This document shows, one piece after another, positions 17,699 through 25,300 of a stretch of 54,233 bases of DNA. Source of the stretch: Mycobacterium sp. IS-836 (GTDB lineage: Bacteria; Actinomycetota; Actinomycetes; Mycobacteriales; Mycobacteriaceae); contig NZ_MBEU01000026.1 of the NCBI RefSeq assembly GCF_001954275.1, positions 1-54,233 on the forward strand, given 5' to 3'. The translations under genes were made by a program, and so were the position numbers. Position 1 is the first letter of the stretch. Each line of letters starts with the position of its first letter. The notes below the pieces were generated by a model, which was given only the letters and a program-made list of their open reading frames with translations, was not told the origin of the DNA and ran no database searches.

Positions 17699-18604
17699 TC
17701 AGCGTGATTGGCGTCGCGACGCCAACGCGGCCAGCGCACCGCCGGCCGCACCCAGCGCCAAGGCCGACGGCACCCCGATCCGGGCCGCCTTGCGTGCGGT
17801 GCGGAAGTCGCGAATCTCCCAGCCCCGCTCGCGCGCCAGCGCACGCAGCCGGGCATCGGGGTTGATGGCCACCGCCGTACCAACCAACGACAGCATGGGG
17901 ACGTCGTTGTAGCTGTCGGAATAGGCGGTGCAGCGTTTGAGGTTGAGCCCCTCCCGGATCGCCAGCGACCGGACCGCGTGCGCCTTACCCGTACCGTGCA
18001 GGATCTCGCCGACCAGCCGCCCGGTGAACACCCCGTCGACCGACTCGGCGACGGTCCCCAGGGCGCCGGTCAAGCCGAGCCGCCGCGCGATGGTCGCGGC
18101 GAGTTCGTAGGGCGTGGCGGTGATCAGCCAGACCTGCTGGCCAGCATCGAGATGCATTTGGGTGAGCTCACGGGTGCCGGCCCAGATCTTGTCGGCGATG
18201 ATCTCGTCGTAGATCTCCTCGCCGAGACGCTCCAGCTCCGAAACCGACCGGCCCTCGATGAAGGCGAGCGCCTTCCGGCGTCCCGCGGCGACGTCGTCGC
18301 TGTTCTCCTTGCCGAGCAACTGAAACTTGGCCTGGGCGTAGATGAATCCGAGCACATCGCGATAAGTGAAATAGTTGCGAGCGGCCAGCCCGCGACCGAA
18401 GTGCACGGCCGACGAACCCTGTACCAACGTGTTGTCGACGTCGAAAAATGCGGCGGCGGTCAGGTCGATCGGCGGCTGCGGGTGCCCGTCCTCGGCGGCC
18501 TCCTCCAGGCCCTCGAGCGCACGCGCGGCGCTGGCGTTGGCGGCCAGCGTCTGCAAGTCGACGGGAGCGGTTGGTTCCGCGCCGCCGGACTCAGGGGAAG
18601 TCAT
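17699..18604 (-). CDS. serB1: SerB1-like HAD-family phosphatase with C-terminal membrane segment
   Basis: A 301-residue HAD hydrolase annotated as phosphoserine phosphatase in M. tuberculosis. Motif I is [16 protein letters not shown] (nucleophile Asp in DVDNT), motif II is [10 protein letters not shown], and the metal-binding motif IV is [14 protein letters not shown]-terminal hydrophobic stretch ([18 protein letters not shown]) may anchor it to the membrane, which is unusual for a serine-pathway enzyme and raises doubt about the substrate. The ATG at 18604 is preceded by GGAGGG. The open frame extends to 18817 through a palindromic region that I do not consider coding. Confidence 0.88.
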   Translation of the reverse strand: MTSPESGGAEPTAPVDLQTLAANASAARALEGLEEAAEDGHPQPPIDLTAAAFFDVDNTLVQGSSAVHFGRGLAARNYFTYRDVLGFIYAQAKFQLLGKENSDDVAAGRRKALAFIEGRSVSELERLGEEIYDEIIADKIWAGTRELTQMHLDAGQQVWLITATPYELAATIARRLGLTGALGTVAESVDGVFTGRLVGEILHGTGKAHAVRSLAIREGLNLKRCTAYSDSYNDVPMLSLVGTAVAINPDARLRALARERGWEIRDFRTARKAARIGVPSALALGAAGGALAALASRRQSR

Positions 18605-18680
18605 CGCCAACCCTCCTACATCGCTGGCAGATCTCAACCCTATCCGGCAGATGTGTGGAGGTTGTGTGGGTTGCGTCGCC

Positions 18681-18734
18681 GAACGTGACGCTAGCGTCAC
18701 GTTCGGGCTCCAGCGTGACGCCACCGTCACGTTC
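18681..18734. repeat. Tandem palindromes upstream of serB1
   Basis: Bases 18681-18704 form a perfect 24-bp palindrome with half-site GAACGTGACGCT. A second inverted repeat, GTGACG-CCAC-CGTCAC (18715-18730), carries the same right-hand extension GTTC, so it is a degenerate copy about 31 bp away. Two such sites in front of a gene resemble a TetR-type operator pair; a dispersed mycobacterial palindrome is the alternative. Confidence 0.6.
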
Positions 18735-18926
18735 GTCACCGTCGGCAGCCGCGTTCGGCTGTGGGGTGATGGCATCGTTGGTGTTTGAAGGGAAGTGGTT
18801 TGTGCACGGCCCGTCAATTAGCTCTGCGTGATGGATAGATACGCAGCTTATTCGCAGCCAAAGTTCCATTGCGCATCCCCGTTGAACGGGCGGTGAAACG
18901 TTCATCGCGCACGGCTGCGGATGACC

Positions 18927-18942
18927 TCTGATTCCAATCAGA
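18927..18942. terminator. Small hairpin after the immunity-like gene
   Basis: TCTGATT (18927-18933) and AATCAGA (18936-18942) pair perfectly with a 2-base centre, eight bases beyond the stop of the reverse gene at 18950. It could end the toxin cassette transcript; the stem is short and AT-rich and no T-run is clear. Confidence 0.3.
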
Positions 18943-18949
18943 ACGGGAG

Positions 18950-19387
18950 CTAAGAAAGCCCTTGCTCCTCGCGCCAGCGTGTCCAGTACCTATCGGCATT
19001 GGAGCGGCGGAGCGTTCTAAGCGTCTCGCAAATGGCTTCGATGTTGGAGGCGTCTGAAAATAGTTCCTCGACGCGTTCAGCTTTCTGGTGGAACCACGTG
19101 ATCTCGTCGGCTGCGGACGAATACTCGATCTCGTCCTGCCCATTTAAGTACTGTCTGATAAGCGATACGGTGAACCAGTTATCTGGCGTTGCCAGCGCTG
19201 TAGGTGCTACAGCAAGTAGAAACTGGCCTTTATCGTTGGACAGCTGCCAACTGAGGATCGGGCCTGTGATGGTCAGCGATGCATTGATCGTTGCCACACC
19301 GCTCGTAACCGAATCGGTAATACGATAGCGGGGATCGAGATATAGCGCATCAAAGTATTTCAGAAAGTACTCTAAGAGCGTTTTCAT
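18950..19387 (-). CDS. Probable immunity protein for the CpnT-like toxin
   Basis: A 145-residue cytoplasmic protein without signal peptide or recognised domain. Its ATG overlaps the toxin stop codon (ATGA at 19384-19387), the placement of an immunity gene, analogous to ift after cpnT in M. tuberculosis. It is acidic to neutral with mixed alpha/beta character (DSVTSGVATINASLTITGP; RVEELFSDASNIEAICETL). Base composition is low for the window: bases 19141-19200 contain 29 G+C of 60. It shows no resemblance I can see to IFT, as expected if toxin and antidote were exchanged together. Confidence 0.7.
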   Translation of the reverse strand: MKTLLEYFLKYFDALYLDPRYRITDSVTSGVATINASLTITGPILSWQLSNDKGQFLLAVAPTALATPDNWFTVSLIRQYLNGQDEIEYSSAADEITWFHQKAERVEELFSDASNIEAICETLRTLRRSNADRYWTRWREEQGLS

Positions 19388-21891
19388 TTTCCAATCTTCC
19401 CGCCAGGTGGAACCCATGTAGTGTCATTTATTTGGCGATACCCGTGCAACTCGAGGTACCTAATCTCGGCGCCAGTAAACGAGTTTGGATTCACCATATC
19501 GAACGGTACTGACAGGGTGATCTTGTCCCCGTTCGCGATGGCCACGTCAAGTACATGCTGGTTCGCAGCGAGCCGTTCTGTGGGGGTTGCCGCATACCAT
19601 GCGTCACCGATATCGAAGTAGCTGGCCCGATGTAGTTTTGCGAAGTCGGTGTAGGACAGGCCGCCCCCTGGGGGTGTAAATGGTCCGAGGACGGTTTCGC
19701 CGCTTCCCGTCAGGTGTTGTTCGGATAGCGCTCGGAGCCGATCGCTCATGTGGTCGAGCGGGTTCTCCAAATTGAATTCAGGCCGGTCTGGGGCCGCGTC
19801 ACCCGGCGTGGGGCTGTCATCTCCCGCGGGCGGGTGATCATCGCCAGGCGGGCTTTCGCCACCACCGGGCCCGTGCGGTCCTTTGCCGTCGCCGTCCCCG
19901 GACCCGTGCGGACCGTGGGGCGTGCCGTCGCCGGGTTTCGCGCCGCCCGGGTGACCGCCAGGTTCCCCGCCGCCCGGTGTTCCACCGCCCGGCGTCGCGC
20001 CCGGTTCTCCGCCGTGGGGTGTCCCTCCAAATGGCGGTGGCGCTTCGGCGGGAAGGCCCCCCGCCGGGGCAGAAGATGGCGACGACAGATGCGGCTCGGG
20101 CAGCGAAGGCGCAGAAGTCGCGGGCGCGGACGCCGACGCCGCGCTCGGAACCGATTCGGCCGGAGCTCCGGCTGCCGGGGCTGACACTGCGGCAGGGACG
20201 CGCTCGTGCGGCGGTGGGTGGGGCGGCGTGCGTTCTGCCGGCGCGGCCGCCGGCGCCGCGCCGGACCCGTGGGGCGGTGGCTTGCCCTCTGCGGGTGCCG
20301 ACACCTGCGTGGGGGACTCGTGCGGCGGCGAAGTCGGTTTCGGCGGCTCACCCCCATGCGGCGGCTCGACAGGCGGGCGGGATTCCGTCGGGCCGTGCGG
20401 TAGCGGAGATCCGGGAGGCGGCGGTGTCGGCTTGCCCGGCGGAGCGGGGGCGGGGCGACCAGGTTCCGGCGGCTTCGGGCCCGGCTCTGGCGGCTTGGGG
20501 GTTGGCGGCTCAACCCGTGGCGGCTCAACCGTGGGCGGCTTGATGGACGGGGGTTTCGGAAGCTCTCCCGGTTTTAAGCGTCCTAGCGCATCAAGAGCGC
20601 CGTGGCCCACCTTGCCAATCTTCGAGAGCGGCCCCCCCGGGAGGGCCAACGTCACGAGGTCGAACACGGATTTGCCGGCCGCTTCCGCGGGATTGGTTTT
20701 CCATTCGTCCCAATGCGCAAGGCCCTTACCGAGCTGCTTCCACGACTCCACGACGCCAGGCCCACGGTCAGGGCCCAATCCGACGAGCGGCAGAGAGCCC
20801 TGGACCATCCCGCCCATGTCTCTGGCATAGCCCACCGGGTCGAACAGCAGTCGCAGTTGACTGATGTCGTAGAGCCCCTTGACGAATCCGCCGGCCTCCG
20901 AATACACGCCTTTGGCGTACTGCCCCACTTGGTTGATGGCTCGGCCGACGTCGGTGCCGTGCAGGAACTGATCCCACTCCCGCGAGGCGTAGTCGCCCAT
21001 CGTCGTAAGGATCGTTTCCGCCTCACGCACGGTGGCCGCGATCTCGGCGCGCAGCGCATCGACCTCCGCGGTGAACCGGTCCACCACCGTGCGAATGTCG
21101 TCGGCGATCTTTTTGATCTCGTCTTCGTCTTCGTCGGTGAGAATGTCCCAGACCTCTTTGATCCCGGTCATCGGATCACAGATGCGGGCCAGCAGATCCA
21201 GGATCGCCGCGTGCACCTGATCGACCTTCGCCGCATAATCGCTGAGTTGGGCGGCGATCTTCTGGGACTGCTGCACGATGCCGGTGGTGCTGCTGTAGGC
21301 CTCGGTGAACGCGCGATCAATGGCCGCGCCCTCCGGGATCTGTTGGCCGCGAATGGCTCCCATGGGCCCGCCGGTCCCGAGGATTTCGGCGACCGCGAAC
21401 TGCGTGCCCGCCGCACTCCACGCTGCGGCCGCGGCGCGCAACTTCCCCGAATCCGCGCTCGGCCAGATCATCCCGATGAACGGGGCCACCCATCCCCAGC
21501 CCGCCGGGGGGCCGTCGCCGGTTCCGACCGACGAGGGCGGGGAGCCCGCCGAGATCGGCCCCGTCGGTCGCGGCGCCGGAAGCGGGCTGCCATGGCCGGA
21601 AACGTCCGACTGCGCTTCGGCCAGCGAGTAATTGTGCGCCGACATCCGCACGCCAACACCCAGACCGCACAAGCCGTTTCGCGTGACCACCATGGCCTGG
21701 ACGAGCTTGGCCGCCGAACTGTCGTAGCTGCGGCCGAGCGCCGCGCCGGCGGGATCGTCGCCGGCCATCCCTGCGCACCCGGACAGCACCGCCGTCAACG
21801 TCGAGATCACCGAGCCCAGACCCTCGCCTGCCGTCACCACCTCGGCACCTGCGTTATCGAGGGCCGCGGTGTCAACCGCCAGCGGCGCCAT
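19384..21891 (-). CDS. cpnT: CpnT-family secreted polymorphic toxin with a non-TNT C-terminal domain
   Basis: An 835-residue protein. Residues 1-430 closely resemble, from memory, the N-terminal channel/translocation region of M. tuberculosis CpnT (MAPLAVDTAALDNAGAEVV; CDPMTGIKEVWDILTDEDED; PGVVESWKQLGKGLAHWDEW). Residues 439-715 are a Pro/Gly/His-rich linker. Residues about 728-835 form a compact C-terminal domain beginning ETVLGPFTPPGGGLSYTDFA, which lacks the TNT NAD-glycohydrolase features. CpnT is exported with EsxE/EsxF; the two WXG100 genes just upstream fit this. The toxin tip is AT-richer (31 G+C of 60 at 19441-19500) than the linker (48 of 60 at 20401-20460), suggesting domain exchange. 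The toxin activity is unknown. Confidence 0.85.
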   Translation of the reverse strand: MAPLAVDTAALDNAGAEVVTAGEGLGSVISTLTAVLSGCAGMAGDDPAGAALGRSYDSSAAKLVQAMVVTRNGLCGLGVGVRMSAHNYSLAEAQSDVSGHGSPLPAPRPTGPISAGSPPSSVGTGDGPPAGWGWVAPFIGMIWPSADSGKLRAAAAAWSAAGTQFAVAEILGTGGPMGAIRGQQIPEGAAIDRAFTEAYSSTTGIVQQSQKIAAQLSDYAAKVDQVHAAILDLLARICDPMTGIKEVWDILTDEDEDEIKKIADDIRTVVDRFTAEVDALRAEIAATVREAETILTTMGDYASREWDQFLHGTDVGRAINQVGQYAKGVYSEAGGFVKGLYDISQLRLLFDPVGYARDMGGMVQGSLPLVGLGPDRGPGVVESWKQLGKGLAHWDEWKTNPAEAAGKSVFDLVTLALPGGPLSKIGKVGHGALDALGRLKPGELPKPPSIKPPTVEPPRVEPPTPKPPEPGPKPPEPGRPAPAPPGKPTPPPPGSPLPHGPTESRPPVEPPHGGEPPKPTSPPHESPTQVSAPAEGKPPPHGSGAAPAAAPAERTPPHPPPHERVPAAVSAPAAGAPAESVPSAASASAPATSAPSLPEPHLSSPSSAPAGGLPAEAPPPFGGTPHGGEPGATPGGGTPGGGEPGGHPGGAKPGDGTPHGPHGSGDGDGKGPHGPGGGESPPGDDHPPAGDDSPTPGDAAPDRPEFNLENPLDHMSDRLRALSEQHLTGSGETVLGPFTPPGGGLSYTDFAKLHRASYFDIGDAWYAATPTERLAANQHVLDVAIANGDKITLSVPFDMVNPNSFTGAEIRYLELHGYRQINDTTWVPPGGKIGK

Positions 21892-21895
21892 TAGC

Positions 21896-22186
21896 TCACG
21901 ACCACATGCTCAAATTCTTGGCCATGGCGCCGGTGTAGTTGCCGTGCGCGGTATGCGCGGCCGCTCGCAGTTGAGCCAGCGCCTCGCGCATCACCGCCTC
22001 GCCATGCGCCCAGTGCCGGTGCGCCTCGGCGTGAGCCGTCGCGCCTTCACCCGTCCAGGTCGCGTGCAAATTGCCTACCAGAGAATCGATTTCGGACAGC
22101 ATGCTTTCGGCGTAGCGCTGAAACTCAGACATCCGCTCGACCGCGTCGGCCAGCGCGTCGGGATCCACCTGAAACGCGTCAGCCAT
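21896..22186 (-). CDS. esxE: EsxE-like WXG100 protein
   Basis: A 96-residue WXG100 protein: two helices joined by a turn with W-x-G in LHATWTGEGATAHAEAHRHW. It ends in NYTGAMAKNLSMWS, as I recall for M. tuberculosis EsxE. It probably forms a heterodimer with the EsxF-like protein and helps carry the CpnT-like toxin to the cell surface. The ATG at 22186 overlaps the end of the upstream gene by 8 bases, and the toxin start follows 4 bases after the stop. Confidence 0.88.
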   Translation of the reverse strand: MADAFQVDPDALADAVERMSEFQRYAESMLSEIDSLVGNLHATWTGEGATAHAEAHRHWAHGEAVMREALAQLRAAAHTAHGNYTGAMAKNLSMWS

Positions 22187-22490
22187 TGCGCACCGCCCGC
22201 AACGCCTGCGCCGAGCCGACCTCGTTCTGCTGATAACCCGCGCCGGCCTGGGCAACCGCCTTTGCCAGCATCGACAAGCCCAGCTCCACCTCGGTGGCGC
22301 CGCGGTGCCACATCTGCCAAGCCGAGCCGTAGGCGTCGCCGGACGCGCCGCGCCAGCCCCCGAGCATCTCGCCGACCTGACCGTCGAGTTCGGCCAGCCG
22401 GCTCCGCAGATCCTCGGCGGCGCCGCTCAGGCTTTGCGCGAATCCCCGCATCACCTGGGGATCTACACGCAGATTGTCGTCAGCGGCCAC
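22179..22490 (-). CDS. esxF: EsxF-like WXG100 protein
   Basis: A 103-residue WXG100 protein, the same length as M. tuberculosis EsxF. W-x-G occurs in VGEMLGGWRGASGDAYGSAW between two helical halves. The GTG at 22490 gives MAADDNLRVDPQVMRGFAQSL. It is the first gene of the cassette and probably partners the EsxE-like protein. It diverges from the glutaredoxin-like gene, 68 bases away, where the cassette promoter must lie; I see no strong promoter motif there. Confidence 0.87.
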   Translation of the reverse strand: MAADDNLRVDPQVMRGFAQSLSGAAEDLRSRLAELDGQVGEMLGGWRGASGDAYGSAWQMWHRGATEVELGLSMLAKAVAQAGAGYQQNEVGSAQALRAVRNG

Positions 22491-22558
22491 AGCCGAAACC
22501 TAATCATCTGCGGGCGCCTCCACAATTCACCGCCGGGGCCGGTGCCACACTGGTGTCC

Positions 22559-22828
22559 ATGTCCGAGCCCGCACCTCGGCCGCAGGTGGAACTGCTGACC
22601 CGCCACGGGTGCAGCATCTGCGCGCGGGTACACGCCAGGCTCGCGGAACTGGCTGGTGAGCTGGGCTTCGACCTTTCGACGACCGACGTCGACGCCGCGG
22701 CGTCGGCCGGGAGGCCCGAGCTGCGCGCCGAGTTCGGCGATCGTTTGCCGGTGATCTTGCTGGACGGCAGCGAACACAGCTACTGGGAGATCGATGAGCC
22801 CAGACTTCGTGCCGATCTAGCCCGGTGA
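22559..22828 (+). CDS. Glutaredoxin-like protein (Rv0508-like, DUF836 type)
   Basis: An 89-residue thioredoxin-fold protein. The redox motif C-S-I-C sits in LLTRHGCSICARVHARL; RLPVILLDG contains the expected cis-proline (LPV). Its partner is unknown; with mycothiol as the main thiol it may be a mycoredoxin-like or structural homologue. CACACT at 22546-22551 lies seven bases before the ATG and may drive a leaderless mRNA. An in-frame GTG at 22553 is an alternative start. A terminator follows, so it is not part of the hem operon. Confidence 0.88.
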   Translation: MSEPAPRPQVELLTRHGCSICARVHARLAELAGELGFDLSTTDVDAAASAGRPELRAEFGDRLPVILLDGSEHSYWEIDEPRLRADLAR

Positions 22829-22838
22829 GGATGCGGGC

Positions 22839-22861
22839 CGCCCGGCCTTAGGCGCCGGGCG
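22839..22861 (+). terminator. Terminator after the glutaredoxin-like gene
   Basis: CGCCCGGC (22839-22846) and GCCGGGCG (22854-22861) form a perfect 8-bp stem with a 7-nt loop, followed by ATTATTT. It separates the glutaredoxin-like gene from hemA. Confidence 0.7.
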
Positions 22862-22950
22862 ATTATTTGGTAGCCCACCTGATAAACGTTTACCGTGGAC
22901 ACCAGTTCAGTTACTGGAGGAAGCAAGGGAGCTGGCCAGGTGATGCTGCC

Positions 22951-24330
22951 GTGAGCATCCTGCTTTTCGGAGTTTCGCACCGCAGTGCGCCGGTTTCCGT
23001 CCTGGAACAACTCAGCATCGACGATGCCGACCAGATCAAGATCGTCGATCGGGTGTTGCAGTCCCCCCTGGTGACCGAGGCCATGGTGCTGTCGACATGC
23101 AACCGGGTCGAGGTCTACGCGGTGGTGGACGCTTTCCACGGCGGGTTGGCGGTCATCGGGCAGGTGCTGTCCGAATACTCCGGCATGTCGATGGGCGACC
23201 TGACCAAGTACGCCTACGTGCGCTACAGCGAGGCCGCCGTAGAGCACCTGTTCGCCGTTGCCAGCGGCCTGGATTCCGCCGTCGTCGGCGAGCAACAGGT
23301 GCTCGGCCAGGTCCGCCGCGCCTACGCCACCGCCGAGACCAACCGCACCGTCGGGCGGGTGCTGCACGAGCTGGCGCAGCGGGCCCTGTCGGTCGGCAAG
23401 CGGGTGCATTCCGAAACCGCCATCGACGCGGCCGGCGCCTCGGTGGTCTCGGTCGCGCTGGGCATGGCCGAACGCAACCTGGGCGGACTGACCGGCAAGA
23501 CCGCCGTCGTGATCGGCGCGGGGGCGATGGGCGCCCTGTCGTCGGCCCACCTGGCCCGCGCCGGCATCGGGCACATCCTGGTGGTGAACAGGTCGTTGTC
23601 GCGGGCGCAGCGGTTGGTGCGCAAGATCCGCGAATCCGGCGCCAAGGCCGAGGCGCTACCCCTCGACCGGCTGCCCGGCGCCCTGGCGGAGGCCGACGTC
23701 GTCGTCAGCTGTACCGGGGCGGTCAGCCCGGTGGTTTCGCTGGCCGACGTGCACCACGCGCTTGCCGCCGCCCGCCGCTCGATTGTCGATGAGACAACCC
23801 ACCCGCTGGTGATCTGCGACCTCGGTATGCCGCGTGACGTCGATCCCGCGGTAGCCGGACTGCCCGGCGTCTGGGTCGTCGACGTCGAGCGCGTCCAGCA
23901 CGAACCTTCCGCCCACGCGGCGGCGGCCGACGTCGACGCGGCCCGGCACATCGTGGCGGCCGAAGTCGCCGCCTACCTGGCGGGGCAGCGGATGGCGGAG
24001 GTCACCCCGACGGTGACGGCGCTGCGCCAGCGAGCCGCCGACGTCGTCGAGGCCGAGCTGCTGCGGCTGGAAAACCGGCTGCCCGGCCTGGAAAGCGCCC
24101 AGCGCGAAGAAGTCGCCCGCACGGTGCGCCGGGTGGTCGACAAGCTGCTGCATGCGCCGACTGTGCGCATCAAACAACTCGCCAGCGCCCCCGGCGGTGA
24201 CAGCTACGCCGAGGCGCTGCGAGAGCTGTTCGAACTCGACCAGACCGCTGTCGACGCCGTCGCAGCGGGCGAATTGCCAGTGGTGTCAACCGGATTCGAT
24301 GCCGGCACCCCGCAGCAGCCTGCCGAGTAG
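22951..24330 (+). CDS. hemA: Glutamyl-tRNA reductase
   Basis: A 459-residue enzyme that reduces glutamyl-tRNA to glutamate-1-semialdehyde, the first committed step of C5-pathway tetrapyrrole synthesis. The N-terminus [21 protein letters not shown] is typical. The catalytic cysteine is C50 in [13 protein letters not shown]. The NADPH-binding domain has [16 protein letters not shown] (around residue 185), and the C-terminal dimerisation helix is present. I chose the GTG at 22951, with AGGTG upstream. First gene of hemA-hemC-hemD-hemB. Confidence 0.97.
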   Translation: MSILLFGVSHRSAPVSVLEQLSIDDADQIKIVDRVLQSPLVTEAMVLSTCNRVEVYAVVDAFHGGLAVIGQVLSEYSGMSMGDLTKYAYVRYSEAAVEHLFAVASGLDSAVVGEQQVLGQVRRAYATAETNRTVGRVLHELAQRALSVGKRVHSETAIDAAGASVVSVALGMAERNLGGLTGKTAVVIGAGAMGALSSAHLARAGIGHILVVNRSLSRAQRLVRKIRESGAKAEALPLDRLPGALAEADVVVSCTGAVSPVVSLADVHHALAAARRSIVDETTHPLVICDLGMPRDVDPAVAGLPGVWVVDVERVQHEPSAHAAAADVDAARHIVAAEVAAYLAGQRMAEVTPTVTALRQRAADVVEAELLRLENRLPGLESAQREEVARTVRRVVDKLLHAPTVRIKQLASAPGGDSYAEALRELFELDQTAVDAVAAGELPVVSTGFDAGTPQQPAE

Positions 24331-24343
24331 CCGATTGGCACAC

Positions 24344-25288
24344 GTGATCCGGATCGGCACGCGGGGCAGTCTGCTGGCCACCACTCAGGCCGCCGGCATC
24401 AGGGACGCCCTGATCGCCAAGGGCCACCCCGCGGAGTTGGTGACGATCAGCACCGCGGGCGACCGGTCCTCGGCGCCCATCGAAAGTCTCGGCGTCGGCG
24501 CCTTCACCACCGCGCTGCGTGAGGCCATCGACGACGGGCGCGTCGACGCTGCCGTGCACTCGCACAAGGATTTGCCGACGGCCGAGGATCCCAGGTTCGT
24601 GGTGGCCGCGATACCCCCACGGAACGACCCCCGCGACGCGGTGGTGGCACGCGACGGACTGGTGCTCGCCGAGTTGCCGACCGGTTCGCTGGTGGGCACG
24701 TCCTCCCCGCGGCGGGCCGCACAGCTTAGAGCATTGGGTCTCGGTTTGGAAATCCGCCCCCTACGAGGCAACCTAGATACCAGGTTGAACAGGGTAAGTA
24801 GTGGTGATCTTGACGCCGTCGTCGTGGCCCGGGCCGGTCTGGCCCGGTTGGGCCGCCTCGGCGATGTCACCGAGACGCTAGAGCCGGTGCAAATGTTGCC
24901 AGCACCGGCTCAGGGCGCGCTCGCCGTGGAGTGCCGCGCCGATGACGAGTTAGCGGCGGTGCTGGCGGAATTGGACGATGCCGACACACGCGCGGCGGTC
25001 ACCGCGGAGCGAGCCCTGCTGGCCGAACTGGAAGCCGGGTGCTCGGCGCCGGTGGGAGCGATCGCGGAAGTGGTCGAGTCCATCGACGACGAAAACCGCG
25101 TCTTCGAAGAGCTGTCGCTGCGTGGCTGTGTGGCGGCGCTGGACGGATCCGACGTGATCCGCGCGTCCGGCATCGGCACCTCCGGTCGGGCACGGGAGCT
25201 GGGGCTCTCGGTGGCCGCGGAGCTGTTCGAGCTGGGCGCCCGAGAGCTGATGAGGGGAGCGCGGCAAGACCCCGCGCGAGGAATTTGA
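24344..25288 (+). CDS. hemC: Porphobilinogen deaminase (hydroxymethylbilane synthase)
   Basis: A 314-residue enzyme that polymerises four porphobilinogens into hydroxymethylbilane. N-terminus [25 protein letters not shown] and [13 protein letters not shown] are substrate-binding segments; the dipyrromethane cofactor cysteine is in [11 protein letters not shown]. The GTG at 24344 is 13 bases after hemA; a TTG at 24335 is in frame. The next gene begins at or just after its stop. Confidence 0.97.
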   Translation: MIRIGTRGSLLATTQAAGIRDALIAKGHPAELVTISTAGDRSSAPIESLGVGAFTTALREAIDDGRVDAAVHSHKDLPTAEDPRFVVAAIPPRNDPRDAVVARDGLVLAELPTGSLVGTSSPRRAAQLRALGLGLEIRPLRGNLDTRLNRVSSGDLDAVVVARAGLARLGRLGDVTETLEPVQMLPAPAQGALAVECRADDELAAVLAELDDADTRAAVTAERALLAELEAGCSAPVGAIAEVVESIDDENRVFEELSLRGCVAALDGSDVIRASGIGTSGRARELGLSVAAELFELGARELMRGARQDPARGI

Positions 25289-25300
25289 GTGGGAGCGACA

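Larger units (their letters stand above)
18605..18949. other. Gene-free region between the toxin cassette and serB1
   Basis: About 345 bases with no convincing coding sequence. It holds a perfect 24-bp palindrome, a second partial copy (both within 18681-18734) and a small hairpin near 18930. Bases 18770-18949 look less GC-rich than the flanking housekeeping genes and could be debris from exchange of toxin-immunity modules. The serB1 promoter must lie here. Confidence 0.6.

Noticed and set aside
18605..18817. N-terminal extension of serB1
   Set aside because: The frame is open but runs through tandem palindromes; the ATG at 18604 has a good GGAGGG ribosome site.
19384..19710. TNT-type NAD-glycohydrolase domain at the toxin C-terminus
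   Set aside because: Expected because of the CpnT-like N-terminus, but the domain is shorter and lacks the TNT sequence pattern I know.
19746..20528. Arg/Pro-rich frames across the toxin linker on both strands
   Set aside because: They are by-products of the repetitive Pro/Gly-coding DNA of the linker.
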